A stretch of DNA of 64,000 nt. Origin: Oxynema aestuarii AP17 (lineage in GTDB: Bacteria; Cyanobacteriota; Cyanobacteriia; Cyanobacteriales; Laspinemataceae). Below, in pieces: positions 25,549-33,893 of the stretch. The position numbers and the translations under genes were made by a program. The DNA is taken from positions 248,001 through 312,000 of the forward strand of contig NZ_CP051167.1 of NCBI RefSeq assembly GCF_012295525.1. The letters run 5' to 3'. Position 1 is the stretch's first letter. Each line of letters opens with the position of its first letter. The notes below the pieces were generated by a model. The model did no database searches. It saw nothing but the letters and a program-made list of their open reading frames with translations, and was not told the origin of the DNA.

Positions 25549-26953
25549 TTCTATTCAAAGATGTACTAATTAGAATTATCAAGCCCATGATAACTACTGA
25601 AATAATGGGTGTTAGTGAAGCGTTTTTATTGTACAGCAATAAGATAGCTGTAGTTGTAAAAATTCCTGTAAAAATCTGCAATAACAAAGCACCTATCGGA
25701 TAATGAATTTGCCATAACTTTTCAGAAACTACTAGAGCGATTGCATTCCAAACCAAAAAAGAAGTAGAAGTAGCAATTGCTGCACCTGTAATTCCCCATC
25801 TGGGTACAAATATGTAGTCCAGAGCAATATTAAGTAAGGCGGCAAAACCCATCAGTAGTGGATTCCATGCAGTTTTTTCCTTTTTCCATATTCCAGCACA
25901 ACCAATTAAGTAGAATCCATAAAAAAGGGATGACCAAGCGAGAATTCCGACAATCGGATAAGCAGAATAATATCCAGGACTTGTCAACCAGCGGACTAAG
26001 AAAGGAGAGATAGCAGTCATTACCACAATAGCTGCTGTTCCTAATCCTAGATAAAGGCGAGCAATTGTCCTGAATAATTCAGGTCCTTCCTCTGTGTGGA
26101 GCGCATCCATTGCGATCGGCCACCAGGCTTGTCGGAAAGTGGTAACAGCTAAAGCGATTATCATCGCAAATTTAACGCCGACAGCATATAAACCCAGTGC
26201 ATCTTGCCCTTGGTAATGGATGATAAACCAACGATCGGATGTATTGAGGACATACATCCCTAAACCAGCAGGGACAAGGGGGGCGCCAAACCTTAACAGC
26301 TTAGGCCACCACTGTCGATGCCATTTTGACCAGTCTATATATGCGCGGATTCCCCGCCAGCCAAGGATGGTTCCTAAGATAGAGGCGATCGCAGAAGCTA
26401 CAAGAAACGCGACAATCCCCCAATCGAGGAATAGGACTAGAAATATGCCAAGGGTATCAGAAATAACAGTGACACTTAGAGTGATGCCTAGATAGTTCCA
26501 AGGACGATAGAGGAGTCTGAAAACTTCAACGCTTTGAGACATGAGTCGCCCGAAGAGACACCCACAGAAGGCTAAGGCAAAATAATGCCAAGTTAATTGA
26601 CCCTCGAAAAAGAATTGATTCAAAAATGGTGCGATGAGTAAGGCTGCACCGACTATGACTGTTCCCCAAATTAATCGCCATTGCAAAATTGCTGTGATTA
26701 ATTCTGCTTGTGCTTGCTTTCCCTTATCCTTTTGCTGAAAAAAATAAAAAGACTGGGCTGAATCCATCCCCATTGTCAACAGAGTTCCCAGAAAACTGCT
26801 CAACACTGTCAACATTTCAATGATGCCATATTCTGTAGGAGTGAAAAGGCGTGTATAGATTGGCAGCAGAAAAAATGTAATTGCTTTTGCAGCTACACCT
26901 CCAACTCCGTAAATAATTGAATCTTTTCCTAACTGCTTTAATTTGGATTTCAA
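25541..26953 (-). CDS. Oligosaccharide flippase, Wzx family (MOP superfamily)
   Basis: A 470-residue protein with about 12-14 hydrophobic helices. The start LGKDSIIYGVGGVAAKAITF, FLLPIYTRLFTPTEYGIIEM and SDRWFIIHYQGQDALGLYAV are characteristic of polysaccharide-biosynthesis transporters (Wzx/RfbX). It should move undecaprenyl-linked repeat units from the inner to the outer face of the cytoplasmic membrane, feeding the Wzy-like polymerase at 19289. It lies 4 nt from the sulfotransferase gene upstream and overlaps the unknown membrane protein downstream. Confidence 0.93.
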   Translation of the reverse strand: MKSKLKQLGKDSIIYGVGGVAAKAITFFLLPIYTRLFTPTEYGIIEMLTVLSSFLGTLLTMGMDSAQSFYFFQQKDKGKQAQAELITAILQWRLIWGTVIVGAALLIAPFLNQFFFEGQLTWHYFALAFCGCLFGRLMSQSVEVFRLLYRPWNYLGITLSVTVISDTLGIFLVLFLDWGIVAFLVASAIASILGTILGWRGIRAYIDWSKWHRQWWPKLLRFGAPLVPAGLGMYVLNTSDRWFIIHYQGQDALGLYAVGVKFAMIIALAVTTFRQAWWPIAMDALHTEEGPELFRTIARLYLGLGTAAIVVMTAISPFLVRWLTSPGYYSAYPIVGILAWSSLFYGFYLIGCAGIWKKEKTAWNPLLMGFAALLNIALDYIFVPRWGITGAAIATSTSFLVWNAIALVVSEKLWQIHYPIGALLLQIFTGIFTTTAILLLYNKNASLTPIISVVIMGLIILISTSLNRNA

Positions 26954-26956
26954 GCC

Positions 26957-27937
26957 TTAACACTCCCAAAAATTATTTTCTTTTAATAAAAATGAGATTT
27001 GCTTTGCCTCGCCTTCAGAAACTTTAACTCTATTGGAAACTTTTAATGGCTCTGAAAGGGCATCTTTACGAAGGCAGGATAAATCCAGATTTAAATAATT
27101 TTTCAGCAAATTTTCAGCGACTATCCAAGGGTCGGAGCAAAAAGCTTCATATTCTACCTCAACCCAAGACGATCGCTTAATATATTTTAGTTGCTCGTCT
27201 ATCGTTTTCTCAATTTCCAATATTTGTTTAATCGCAAACTCAACCGGATCTTTTATATTGCTGTGCTTGAGAGAAGGAGGAACTGGATGAAATGTTCCTA
27301 GTTCATAGTATGCTCTGACAACAGATTGTATAACTTGTTCTGGATTTCTTTTAACTCTAATAAAATTTAGTTCTGGTATGGCATTATGCAGTTTTAAAAT
27401 CTTGGGATATGCTCGGACATTTTTAAAAATAAAAGGGCAATCTCTTGTGGCCTGCATCATTCTAATTAATCTAATAAAGCGGCTACGAATCAAGCTTAAA
27501 TTTTCGCTGTCTTGGAGCAATTGTTCAATAAATTGATTGCCTTCATTAACATCGTTTATCTGTGAAGTATAACCATAATAGTTATTAAACTTTAGATTCG
27601 ATTTTCCAAATAAGTCATTTTTTAATAAATAAGACGATGCTAAGCTGGGAAATAATGAATGAAGATTGCTGATATAAACGCTAGGTATAATTCTTGTCAA
27701 AACCTGGTAAACAATTGTACTGCCAGACCTAGGAGGGCTAACAATCATCGCACAAGGAGGTAAAGTCCAATTCTCTGGAAGAGGGTGATGTCGGAATAAT
27801 TGATAAGCAATTCTGTCTAACGATCGCGTAATAGGGCTTAGTGCGATCGACAAAATTCCCAGACGTGCTGCTGGACTGTGAGATTGTATTGCGCCCCTTA
27901 AGCGTTTTGTTTGTTTTGTCAGACTTGAAGAATACAT
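26957..27937 (-). CDS. PAPS-dependent sulfotransferase B
   Basis: A 326-residue sulfotransferase with P-loop SPPRSGST at residues 67-74, VYQVLTRIIPSVYISNLHSL, a FIRVKRNPEQVIQSVVRAYY 3'-phosphate-binding segment, and VEVEYEAFCSDPWIVAENLL. It shares the YISNLH block and the general plan of the enzyme encoded at 22935, so they are paralogues that may sulfate different positions. One-base overlap with the methyltransferase upstream and 4 nt from Wzx, indicating one transcript. A cytoplasmic location is expected. Confidence 0.9.
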   Translation of the reverse strand: MYSSSLTKQTKRLRGAIQSHSPAARLGILSIALSPITRSLDRIAYQLFRHHPLPENWTLPPCAMIVSPPRSGSTIVYQVLTRIIPSVYISNLHSLFPSLASSYLLKNDLFGKSNLKFNNYYGYTSQINDVNEGNQFIEQLLQDSENLSLIRSRFIRLIRMMQATRDCPFIFKNVRAYPKILKLHNAIPELNFIRVKRNPEQVIQSVVRAYYELGTFHPVPPSLKHSNIKDPVEFAIKQILEIEKTIDEQLKYIKRSSWVEVEYEAFCSDPWIVAENLLKNYLNLDLSCLRKDALSEPLKVSNRVKVSEGEAKQISFLLKENNFWEC

Positions 27938-28860
27938 TAAAGCTTCTTCCCCCAGATAGTAATCGGATTGTCATCATCTTGACTGATAATTTCCAGTCCA
28001 TAATCTGAGAACCAACTTTCAACCTCTGAGGTGGTTGGAAAAAATAATTGGTCTGGGGCAATATTTACCAGGACAACTTCACGACACTGCTTCCAAGTAG
28101 AGTTCGCCAGATTTATTCCCGATCTAGTGGGAAGAACTCCCAAAAAGGGGACTATACAATCGGCAATTAATCTGGAACCCACAGAACCCGTAACCTGACA
28201 TAGACTTCTGATCGTCGAAAATAGGACTCCCATAAGACCACCAGTTTTTGGATAAATCCAAACTCCTACTAACCCTCCTTTTTTAGTAACTCTACATAAT
28301 TCAGAAAATGAATTTAACGGATTGTCCGTATAAGCTATAGCTCCAAAAGAAAATGCTGCATCAAATTGACCGTCTTCAAAAGGTAGTTCTCCTAGATCCC
28401 CTTGCACAAATTTCCAGCTAGATTTGTGTAGATCCCGTGCAGCAGACCGAAGGGCCGATAGAGAAATATCTAGACCAACAAAATCACTACTTTTAGCCCA
28501 CGATTGAGTAGATAAAACCCGTGCATGAACGCCATTTCCACATCCAGCATCCAAAAGTAAGGCTGGCTTTTGTAAGTTAATACAATCGAATAGTGGTTTC
28601 AAGAATTCTTGGGCTACTAATTGTTTTTGAATGGGAATTTGTTCTGTGATATTTTCATCCCAATGACTGTCAAAATGATAGTTTATATTTTCTGGATGAT
28701 TGGATTGAACAAAGCAAGGAATTTCATCTATAACTGGATAAATTCCATGTATGGGACACTTTAGCCCTCTGCAACCTTCCAAATATAGTAACTTACTCTT
28801 ACATTTTGGACATCGAAGTAGATGACTTATAGCATTATTGAAATTTTCTGTAGTATCCAC
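27937..28860 (-). CDS. SAM-dependent methyltransferase with Trm112-like zinc head
   Basis: A 307-residue class I methyltransferase. The N-terminus carries a Trm112-like zinc segment (CPKC at 17-20, then CPIHG at 35-39, IDEIPCFV), common in methyltransferases of glycan loci. Motif I is LLDAGCGNG (102-110), followed by FVGLDISLSALRSAARDLHK, FVQGDLGELPFEDGQFDAAF and a late KKGGLVGVWIYPKTGG. It probably O-methylates a sugar of the repeat unit. Overlaps the sulfotransferase gene by one base and is 24 nt from the next methyltransferase. Confidence 0.9.
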   Translation of the reverse strand: MDTTENFNNAISHLLRCPKCKSKLLYLEGCRGLKCPIHGIYPVIDEIPCFVQSNHPENINYHFDSHWDENITEQIPIQKQLVAQEFLKPLFDCINLQKPALLLDAGCGNGVHARVLSTQSWAKSSDFVGLDISLSALRSAARDLHKSSWKFVQGDLGELPFEDGQFDAAFSFGAIAYTDNPLNSFSELCRVTKKGGLVGVWIYPKTGGLMGVLFSTIRSLCQVTGSVGSRLIADCIVPFLGVLPTRSGINLANSTWKQCREVVLVNIAPDQLFFPTTSEVESWFSDYGLEIISQDDDNPITIWGKKL

Positions 28861-28884
28861 GATTTTCCAAGTTAGTTATAACTA

Positions 28885-29616
28885 CTATATGCTTATATTT
28901 TTCCGACGCTTACAGGAGATTTCTAGAAGTCCATTTAAGTAAATAGATGGAAAATATAGTGGTATTCCTTTTATTTTGCAATCAAAAAACATTTCTAAGC
29001 TACGAATCACCTGTTTCGCTTGATTACAGTGTTCTACGTGAGAAATGAACTCAAAATCTATGTCTGGATACATCTTAGTAAAATGGGGTTTTGAAAGTAG
29101 ATTTCTCCCAACATTCCATAACCCACCTTCTGTAGGTATTACTATATTAATCTCAGCATCAGATGTACAACAACGATAAAGCTCAATTACTGCATCCTTC
29201 AAATACCAAATATGTTCAAAGGTATTTGATGAAAAGACATATTTTATAGAATTTGACTTAAATGGCAATGAGCATACATCAGCATAGATAGCTGTAACTT
29301 CAGGATAATTAGACTTTAATATTTCTAATCTTTCCAAATTTCGATCGATTCCAATATATTTAGAGCGATCTTTTAATTTTAATATTTCTAATCTTTCCAA
29401 ATTTCGATCGATTCCAATATATTTAGAGCGATCTTTTAATTTTTGAACTTGCGATCCATCACCACAGCCTATATCGAGAAGCCATCCCCCAGGTTCGCGT
29501 TTATTAAATTTATTAATACTGTTATAGCTCCAATTAGCAAGAAGACCTGCAACCGATGTTGGCTTAGTATAATAATTAATACGCTTCTCAATCTTTTCAT
29601 TCCATTTTTTAAACAT
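28885..29616 (-). CDS. SAM-dependent methyltransferase carrying a 21-residue tandem duplication
   Basis: A 243-residue class I methyltransferase: motif I WLLDIGCGDG (45-54), acidic loop YIGIDRN, later ADVCSLPFKSNSIKYVFSSN and TFEHIWYLKDAVIELYR. Residues 60-80 (LKDRSKYIGIDRNLERLEIL plus K) are repeated exactly as 81-101, so the strand ending in the ribose-binding Asp is present twice. Start taken at ATG 29616, but the frame is open upstream to 29772 without an ATG, and the extra sequence (LQSPEDGTPIESNLKSLGG) looks protein-like, so the gene may have lost a Trm112-like N-terminus. Activity with the duplicated loop is uncertain. Confidence 0.75.
   Translation of the reverse strand: MFKKWNEKIEKRINYYTKPTSVAGLLANWSYNSINKFNKREPGGWLLDIGCGDGSQVQKLKDRSKYIGIDRNLERLEILKLKDRSKYIGIDRNLERLEILKSNYPEVTAIYADVCSLPFKSNSIKYVFSSNTFEHIWYLKDAVIELYRCCTSDAEINIVIPTEGGLWNVGRNLLSKPHFTKMYPDIDFEFISHVEHCNQAKQVIRSLEMFFDCKIKGIPLYFPSIYLNGLLEISCKRRKNISI
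29318..29443. repeat. Perfect 63-bp tandem duplication inside a methyltransferase gene
   Basis: Bases 29318-29380 are repeated as 29381-29443. The period is a multiple of three, so the frame is kept. It duplicates 21 codons around the SAM-binding acidic loop. The absence of differences between the copies points to a recent slippage or unequal-exchange event. Confidence 0.95.
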
Positions 29617-29788
29617 TGAACTTTCATAAACCAAGTCGGAAGGAGATTTTTGATGAGAATTAATTATTAAAACTCCCGAATTAGTCTTTTCATACTGGAT
29701 CCCTCCTAATGACTTAAGATTTGACTCAATAGGCGTCCCATCTTCTGGTGATTGTAAAATCGAAAAAAATGTCTGTTGACATGACTAT

Positions 29789-29828
29789 TTATATTTGGAC
29801 AATTTATATTTTGTTATATTTGGACAAT
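29789..29828. repeat. 15-bp direct repeat at the end of an aminotransferase gene
   Basis: TTATATTTGGACAAT occurs at 29789-29803 and again at 29814-29828. The second copy overlaps the last codons and the first lies just past the stop at 29804, so the C-terminus (LSKYNKI) has probably been altered by a short duplication. Confidence 0.8.
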
Positions 29829-31003
29829 AGCTCTACAATCTTTAATGCTTGATTGCCTTGCTTCGCTAAGTAAACTGGCAAATTAACTGTAGTTTTTGCC
29901 ATCTGTCGGGCAACAGGACAAGCAAACCTATTCCCAGATCGATCGCGATATGCCGACATCTGCGGAATGCAATACTCAATGATTTGTCCCAATTGCACTC
30001 CATGTTTTAGGGCATACTGCATCCGTTGTTGACGATGTTCTGTCCGAGGGACATAGTGGGAATATGTCGCACCTTCAACCAAGGGGGGCAAGATGAAATT
30101 GGGGATTTCTTGTAAATGTTTGTCGTAAAACTCTGCCACTTGGCGGCGGTTAGCAATAATGTCATGGTAGCGACCAACTTGAACTTGACCGACTTTTGCT
30201 TCTACTCCTGTCATGCCTACTAAGTAATCTGTTGGCATCTCAATAATACCTTCATCATAGTATTTGACAAAGCGATTCAAAAGTCCACTCCGCTCTAAGG
30301 CATTTGTCATTCCATAAATAGGTGCGGTGAAAGCTGGATAAATGGCTGCCAGGTAGAGCCTGCGCCGCCATGCTTTCTGCCAAGTTGGAGGCTGAATTCG
30401 CGCCTTTCGCAATTGGCGCAATTTATCCGCCAGGTCATCTCGATCGGTTGTCACCATCCCGCCAAAAATAGAGGTAAGGATTTTACTGATGTTCGATCCA
30501 AATATTGCTGCATCCCCCGCTTGCTGAACGGGGCGTCCTTTCCACTCGGCGGCAAAACTATGGGCGCAGTCTTGAATAATCGGAATCTGGGGATGCTGTT
30601 GTCGAATTTTGTCTAAACGATCCAGATCCACGGGATAGCCAAAAATTGAGGTGGCAACGATCGCGCCTGTTTTTTCTGTAATGGCTTCTGGCACCAAGTC
30701 GAGGTTCATATTAAAGTCCTCTTCTTGAGAGTCCACAAAAACAGGCTCGTTGCCACTGGTGACAATCGCATGAGGTACGACGACGCAGGTATAGGCGGGA
30801 CAAATCACTTCTCGTTCTTTTAACCCCAAAGCCTCCAGTAACAAAACCAACCCAGTACGACCGTAAGGAAACGCAATGGCGTGCTTTTGTCCCATTAACC
30901 GAGCAAAAGCTTGCTCGAAGCGCTGGATTTCTTCTTCTCCTGCTGGAGGAAGCAAGGCCGCTAATTCCTGCCATCCTAAAGTGGGCTTTAATCTTGGTAT
31001 CAT
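29804..31003 (-). CDS. DegT/DnrJ/EryC1/StrS-family aminotransferase, divergent type
   Basis: A 399-residue PLP enzyme: AFPYGRTGLVLLLEALGLK in place of the usual SSGTxAL, IIQDCAHSFAAEW (Asp145), FGSNISKILTSIFGGMV (Lys174 as Schiff-base residue) and a C-terminal MAKTTVNLPVYLAKQGNQ. It belongs to the DegT fold but to a subgroup without a well-known substrate. Start chosen at ATG 31003 because it forms an ATGA junction with the stop of the upstream gene; the frame is open to 31027 with TTG. The role could be amination of a keto sugar or another keto compound for the polymer. Confidence 0.87.
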   Translation of the reverse strand: MIPRLKPTLGWQELAALLPPAGEEEIQRFEQAFARLMGQKHAIAFPYGRTGLVLLLEALGLKEREVICPAYTCVVVPHAIVTSGNEPVFVDSQEEDFNMNLDLVPEAITEKTGAIVATSIFGYPVDLDRLDKIRQQHPQIPIIQDCAHSFAAEWKGRPVQQAGDAAIFGSNISKILTSIFGGMVTTDRDDLADKLRQLRKARIQPPTWQKAWRRRLYLAAIYPAFTAPIYGMTNALERSGLLNRFVKYYDEGIIEMPTDYLVGMTGVEAKVGQVQVGRYHDIIANRRQVAEFYDKHLQEIPNFILPPLVEGATYSHYVPRTEHRQQRMQYALKHGVQLGQIIEYCIPQMSAYRDRSGNRFACPVARQMAKTTVNLPVYLAKQGNQALKIVELLSKYNKI

Positions 31004-32571
31004 CTGATATCGTCCTGCAATTGCCAATAGCCTTGGCTTGCCATGTGGATGGCACTGAAAGGATATTTTACTTCAATACGGTTAAACCCTTTCCCTTGTT
31101 CTTCTTTCCAGGAATCTTTAATATTGAGATTTGCTCCGAGATGAATTGTCCTACGGTTGCTTACTGGGGCCACTCTTTGCCCCGTAATCAGAAGGCGGAC
31201 TAGAATCTTTTTTACCAAGTTGCCTAACAATAAACTCCGCATTATGGTGACGTTCAGCAGACGCAAGATAATGAATTGGAGGAGAGAAGGCAATTGTTGG
31301 TGCATCGCAACTAAAGGGGCCGTAACTGTTAGGATATCTCCGTCAAGCTGCATTGAGTTGTGGGCTTGATAAGCTTGGCTGCTGACATAATGCCCATTGG
31401 GCGATATGGCCACCATACCCACATCAATCCAAGATTTTTCTGTCTCGGAGGGAAAATGATAGCAAACACCGCCTTTATGCCAAGATACAATCGTGTAATG
31501 CTTTGTTCCTTTATCAATCAATAATCCCGCTTCTGGGAATTGACGACGCCAGAGCAAGTTGGATAATGCTGGCAGTTCAGGTGATGGTTCTAGATTATGT
31601 TCTTGCGTTCCCTCGTAAAGACTAGCAGCCCAACAATAAGCGTTAAACATGGGAATTAAATTTGGCTCATCTATGACCGCTAAGGTTACAGTGGTCAAGT
31701 TTTGAATCGAGCTGCCCATGAATTTAGCTAAACTAGCTGCTTCTGGTATTTCTGGAGCCAAGGCTTCCAGTCCCGCAGGATAGTAGAAACGGGTATTGCG
31801 ACTTCCGTAATATCCGCCAAAAGAGCCGTCTGGGTGGGCAAAATGCCAGAGAAATTGAATAGAACGCCGCAAGGAATCTAATAAGTCCAAATCTGGGCGC
31901 AGTCTATGCAAGTCAGCCAGATAATAGGTTGCTAGGCTCTGATAACCCGGATCTGCACCTTCATATTCGCGAAACCAACCTTCTGGGGATTGTTCCGATA
32001 AAATTCGCTCTAATATTTCTTCCCCTCGTTTTTCACCAGGTTCGTTTGTAAGTGCTGACCACTTGTAGAGAGCTACCGCAGCAGTTGCCAGGTGATTGGA
32101 AATAAAAGCGTGGCTTTCGTCAGCTTGGTGCAAAAATGATATTGCGGGGCGAATGATGTCCAGATAACGAGTTTGAACTTCTAAATCTAAGTGAGCTTTG
32201 AGGAGTTCTATGGCAGTTAGCAGGTCATAGGCGACTAAGGCTGTAACGCAAAAGGAAGATTCAAACGGGAACGCTTCTTCAAAACTGCCATTGGGGTAAC
32301 GCAGGCGATCAGCCCCTCGGAATAGAGCATCAATGCGACGCTCGATTGCCATTTGAGAAAGGTAGTTGGGCAATAAGTTGTGTTTTAATAGCCGCGCCAG
32401 TCCTTGGGCTGCTCCTTGAAAGGTTCCATTGCCAAAGTCAATCAGCTTCCAAGCCCAACGATAGCGATCGCCCATTCCGTAGGTAGGGCTAAGGGGATTT
32501 GTATCGTATAAAGCCAAGAGTCTGGGCAACACGGCCCATACCTGCTCTAAATAGGGGTTAGGGCTTTTCAT
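31000..32571 (-). CDS. Large helical-toroid protein of the polysaccharide locus, unassigned
   Basis: A 523-residue protein without signal peptide. Residues 1 to about 330 show repeated helix pairs with Gly/Trp/Tyr patterns (DRYRWAWKLIDFGNGTFQGA, NGSFEEAFPFESSFCVTALV, GWFREYEGADPGYQSLATYY, HPDGSFGGYYGSRNTRFYYP), suggesting an (alpha/alpha) toroid as in lyases and glycosidases. The last ~150 residues are beta-rich (HYTIVSWHKGGVCYHFPSE), similar to the beta-sandwich part of heparinase-like enzymes. I cannot name a family. It is flanked by an aminotransferase (ATGA overlap) and a deacetylase-like gene (2 nt gap), which implies coupled translation. Confidence 0.72.
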   Translation of the reverse strand: MKSPNPYLEQVWAVLPRLLALYDTNPLSPTYGMGDRYRWAWKLIDFGNGTFQGAAQGLARLLKHNLLPNYLSQMAIERRIDALFRGADRLRYPNGSFEEAFPFESSFCVTALVAYDLLTAIELLKAHLDLEVQTRYLDIIRPAISFLHQADESHAFISNHLATAAVALYKWSALTNEPGEKRGEEILERILSEQSPEGWFREYEGADPGYQSLATYYLADLHRLRPDLDLLDSLRRSIQFLWHFAHPDGSFGGYYGSRNTRFYYPAGLEALAPEIPEAASLAKFMGSSIQNLTTVTLAVIDEPNLIPMFNAYCWAASLYEGTQEHNLEPSPELPALSNLLWRRQFPEAGLLIDKGTKHYTIVSWHKGGVCYHFPSETEKSWIDVGMVAISPNGHYVSSQAYQAHNSMQLDGDILTVTAPLVAMHQQLPSLLQFIILRLLNVTIMRSLLLGNLVKKILVRLLITGQRVAPVSNRRTIHLGANLNIKDSWKEEQGKGFNRIEVKYPFSAIHMASQGYWQLQDDIR

Positions 32572-32573
32572 AC

Positions 32574-33893
32574 TTAACTTTTAGCCTCAATCGTCGATAG
32601 CAGAGTTTCATATCCAGTCGCCCACCCATAATCATTGCTCATCACCCGCTGGTGCCAAATTACTGATGCTGTGCCATGTACGGCATAAATCTCGTCTAAC
32701 CAATATGCTATTTGTGTATTCCGCTCGGAGTCACTTAAATTTCTATAATCATATAGATGAGAATCCATTAGCACCATTGGCAAGACTTGTAAATTTTGCT
32801 CCCTTCTAGACTTAAAGCACCAAGGATGATATTGCAGTGCGACTCCCGTGCGAAATCCAGGGCGATCGTTGAAGCCAAGAGTGCTATCTAACGCAAATCC
32901 TGCTTTTTGTTGCGCTTGCCAAGTTTGCTCCCAACTAAAGCGGAGCCAGTGTTGGCGACAACTGGTAACGGGAAAACCCAAAGCTTTTTCTAGGCGTTGG
33001 CGTTCGCCCTGCATCTGTTCTGCATCTGCCCAAGCATTAAATGACTGGTGCAAACCAATAGTCCAGCCCTCGGCAGACATTTTCTGCAACTGTTGTTTCA
33101 GCTTGGGATGGGTAGCAATGCTATAAGCTGGGTCAAGCAAAAGTTCTTGAAAAGTCCGTTGCCATCCGCCAGGGCCACCATAGATATTAAAATGGCTGCG
33201 AAAGCCATGTGTTTTTTCTAGAGCAGTAATGCGATCGAAACACCAATAATTATCTTGACTGAATAAAAATTTAGCAGCATTGGCCAACTTACTCAACGAA
33301 CTACCTATCTGACCCCGCAATAGGCTTCTGACTGCGTTAAACGAGTGGAATGCAGTTTGCTTAAAGCGGATTGCTAAGGTTTTGGCGATCGCATCTACAT
33401 CGTGAGTCAAAATAATTTCCGCTTTTGGCAAAGAACCGAATAGAGCTTGCTCGCTGACACCTTGCTCTCTCGCGGCCCAACGTCTTAAAAACAGAGCAAT
33501 ACGATTAACCCAAGCTCTCGACCAGAGACGAGAGTCCCAGCCTTTTAGCTGAAAACTGTAAGAGTGTATTGGGCCATGTTGTCGCTCAAAGCTCTGTTCT
33601 GCCAGACCGTTCAAATACCAAAAAATCACCCACAACCAATCCGTTCGAGTCCAAGGGGGCGTTTCACCTTCTGCGATCGCTTGTTTTGGCACCAGCAAAC
33701 TGCCCTCTACAGCAATATCTGTCGCCCAGTTTGGAAGTTCCACAAATTCGACTGGGGGCGGCAATTGCTCGATATCTGGATAGAGCACTTCTGGAATGGG
33801 CAACCTCAAAATCAAAGATTCTCTGTTTTGCCAATAGCGTTCTAGGGCTTTAACTGCGTAACTGCGTTCTGGACGAACTGGAACAAAATTCAT
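32574..33893 (-). CDS. Polysaccharide deacetylase-like protein, type 2
   Basis: A 439-residue protein with the same signature order as the protein at 20535: ILTHDVDAIAKT (DVD), WTIGLHQSFNAWADAEQM (GLHxS), CRQHWLRFSWEQTWQAQQKA, and GFRTGVALQYHPW. These correspond to the metal and substrate sites of NodB-like enzymes, with Asp-Val-Asp instead of Asp-Asp. Start set at ATG 33893, which forms ATGA with the asnB stop (33890-33892); the frame is open upstream within asnB. No signal peptide. Activity on nucleotide- or lipid-linked sugar is inferred. Confidence 0.82.
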   Translation of the reverse strand: MNFVPVRPERSYAVKALERYWQNRESLILRLPIPEVLYPDIEQLPPPVEFVELPNWATDIAVEGSLLVPKQAIAEGETPPWTRTDWLWVIFWYLNGLAEQSFERQHGPIHSYSFQLKGWDSRLWSRAWVNRIALFLRRWAAREQGVSEQALFGSLPKAEIILTHDVDAIAKTLAIRFKQTAFHSFNAVRSLLRGQIGSSLSKLANAAKFLFSQDNYWCFDRITALEKTHGFRSHFNIYGGPGGWQRTFQELLLDPAYSIATHPKLKQQLQKMSAEGWTIGLHQSFNAWADAEQMQGERQRLEKALGFPVTSCRQHWLRFSWEQTWQAQQKAGFALDSTLGFNDRPGFRTGVALQYHPWCFKSRREQNLQVLPMVLMDSHLYDYRNLSDSERNTQIAYWLDEIYAVHGTASVIWHQRVMSNDYGWATGYETLLSTIEAKS

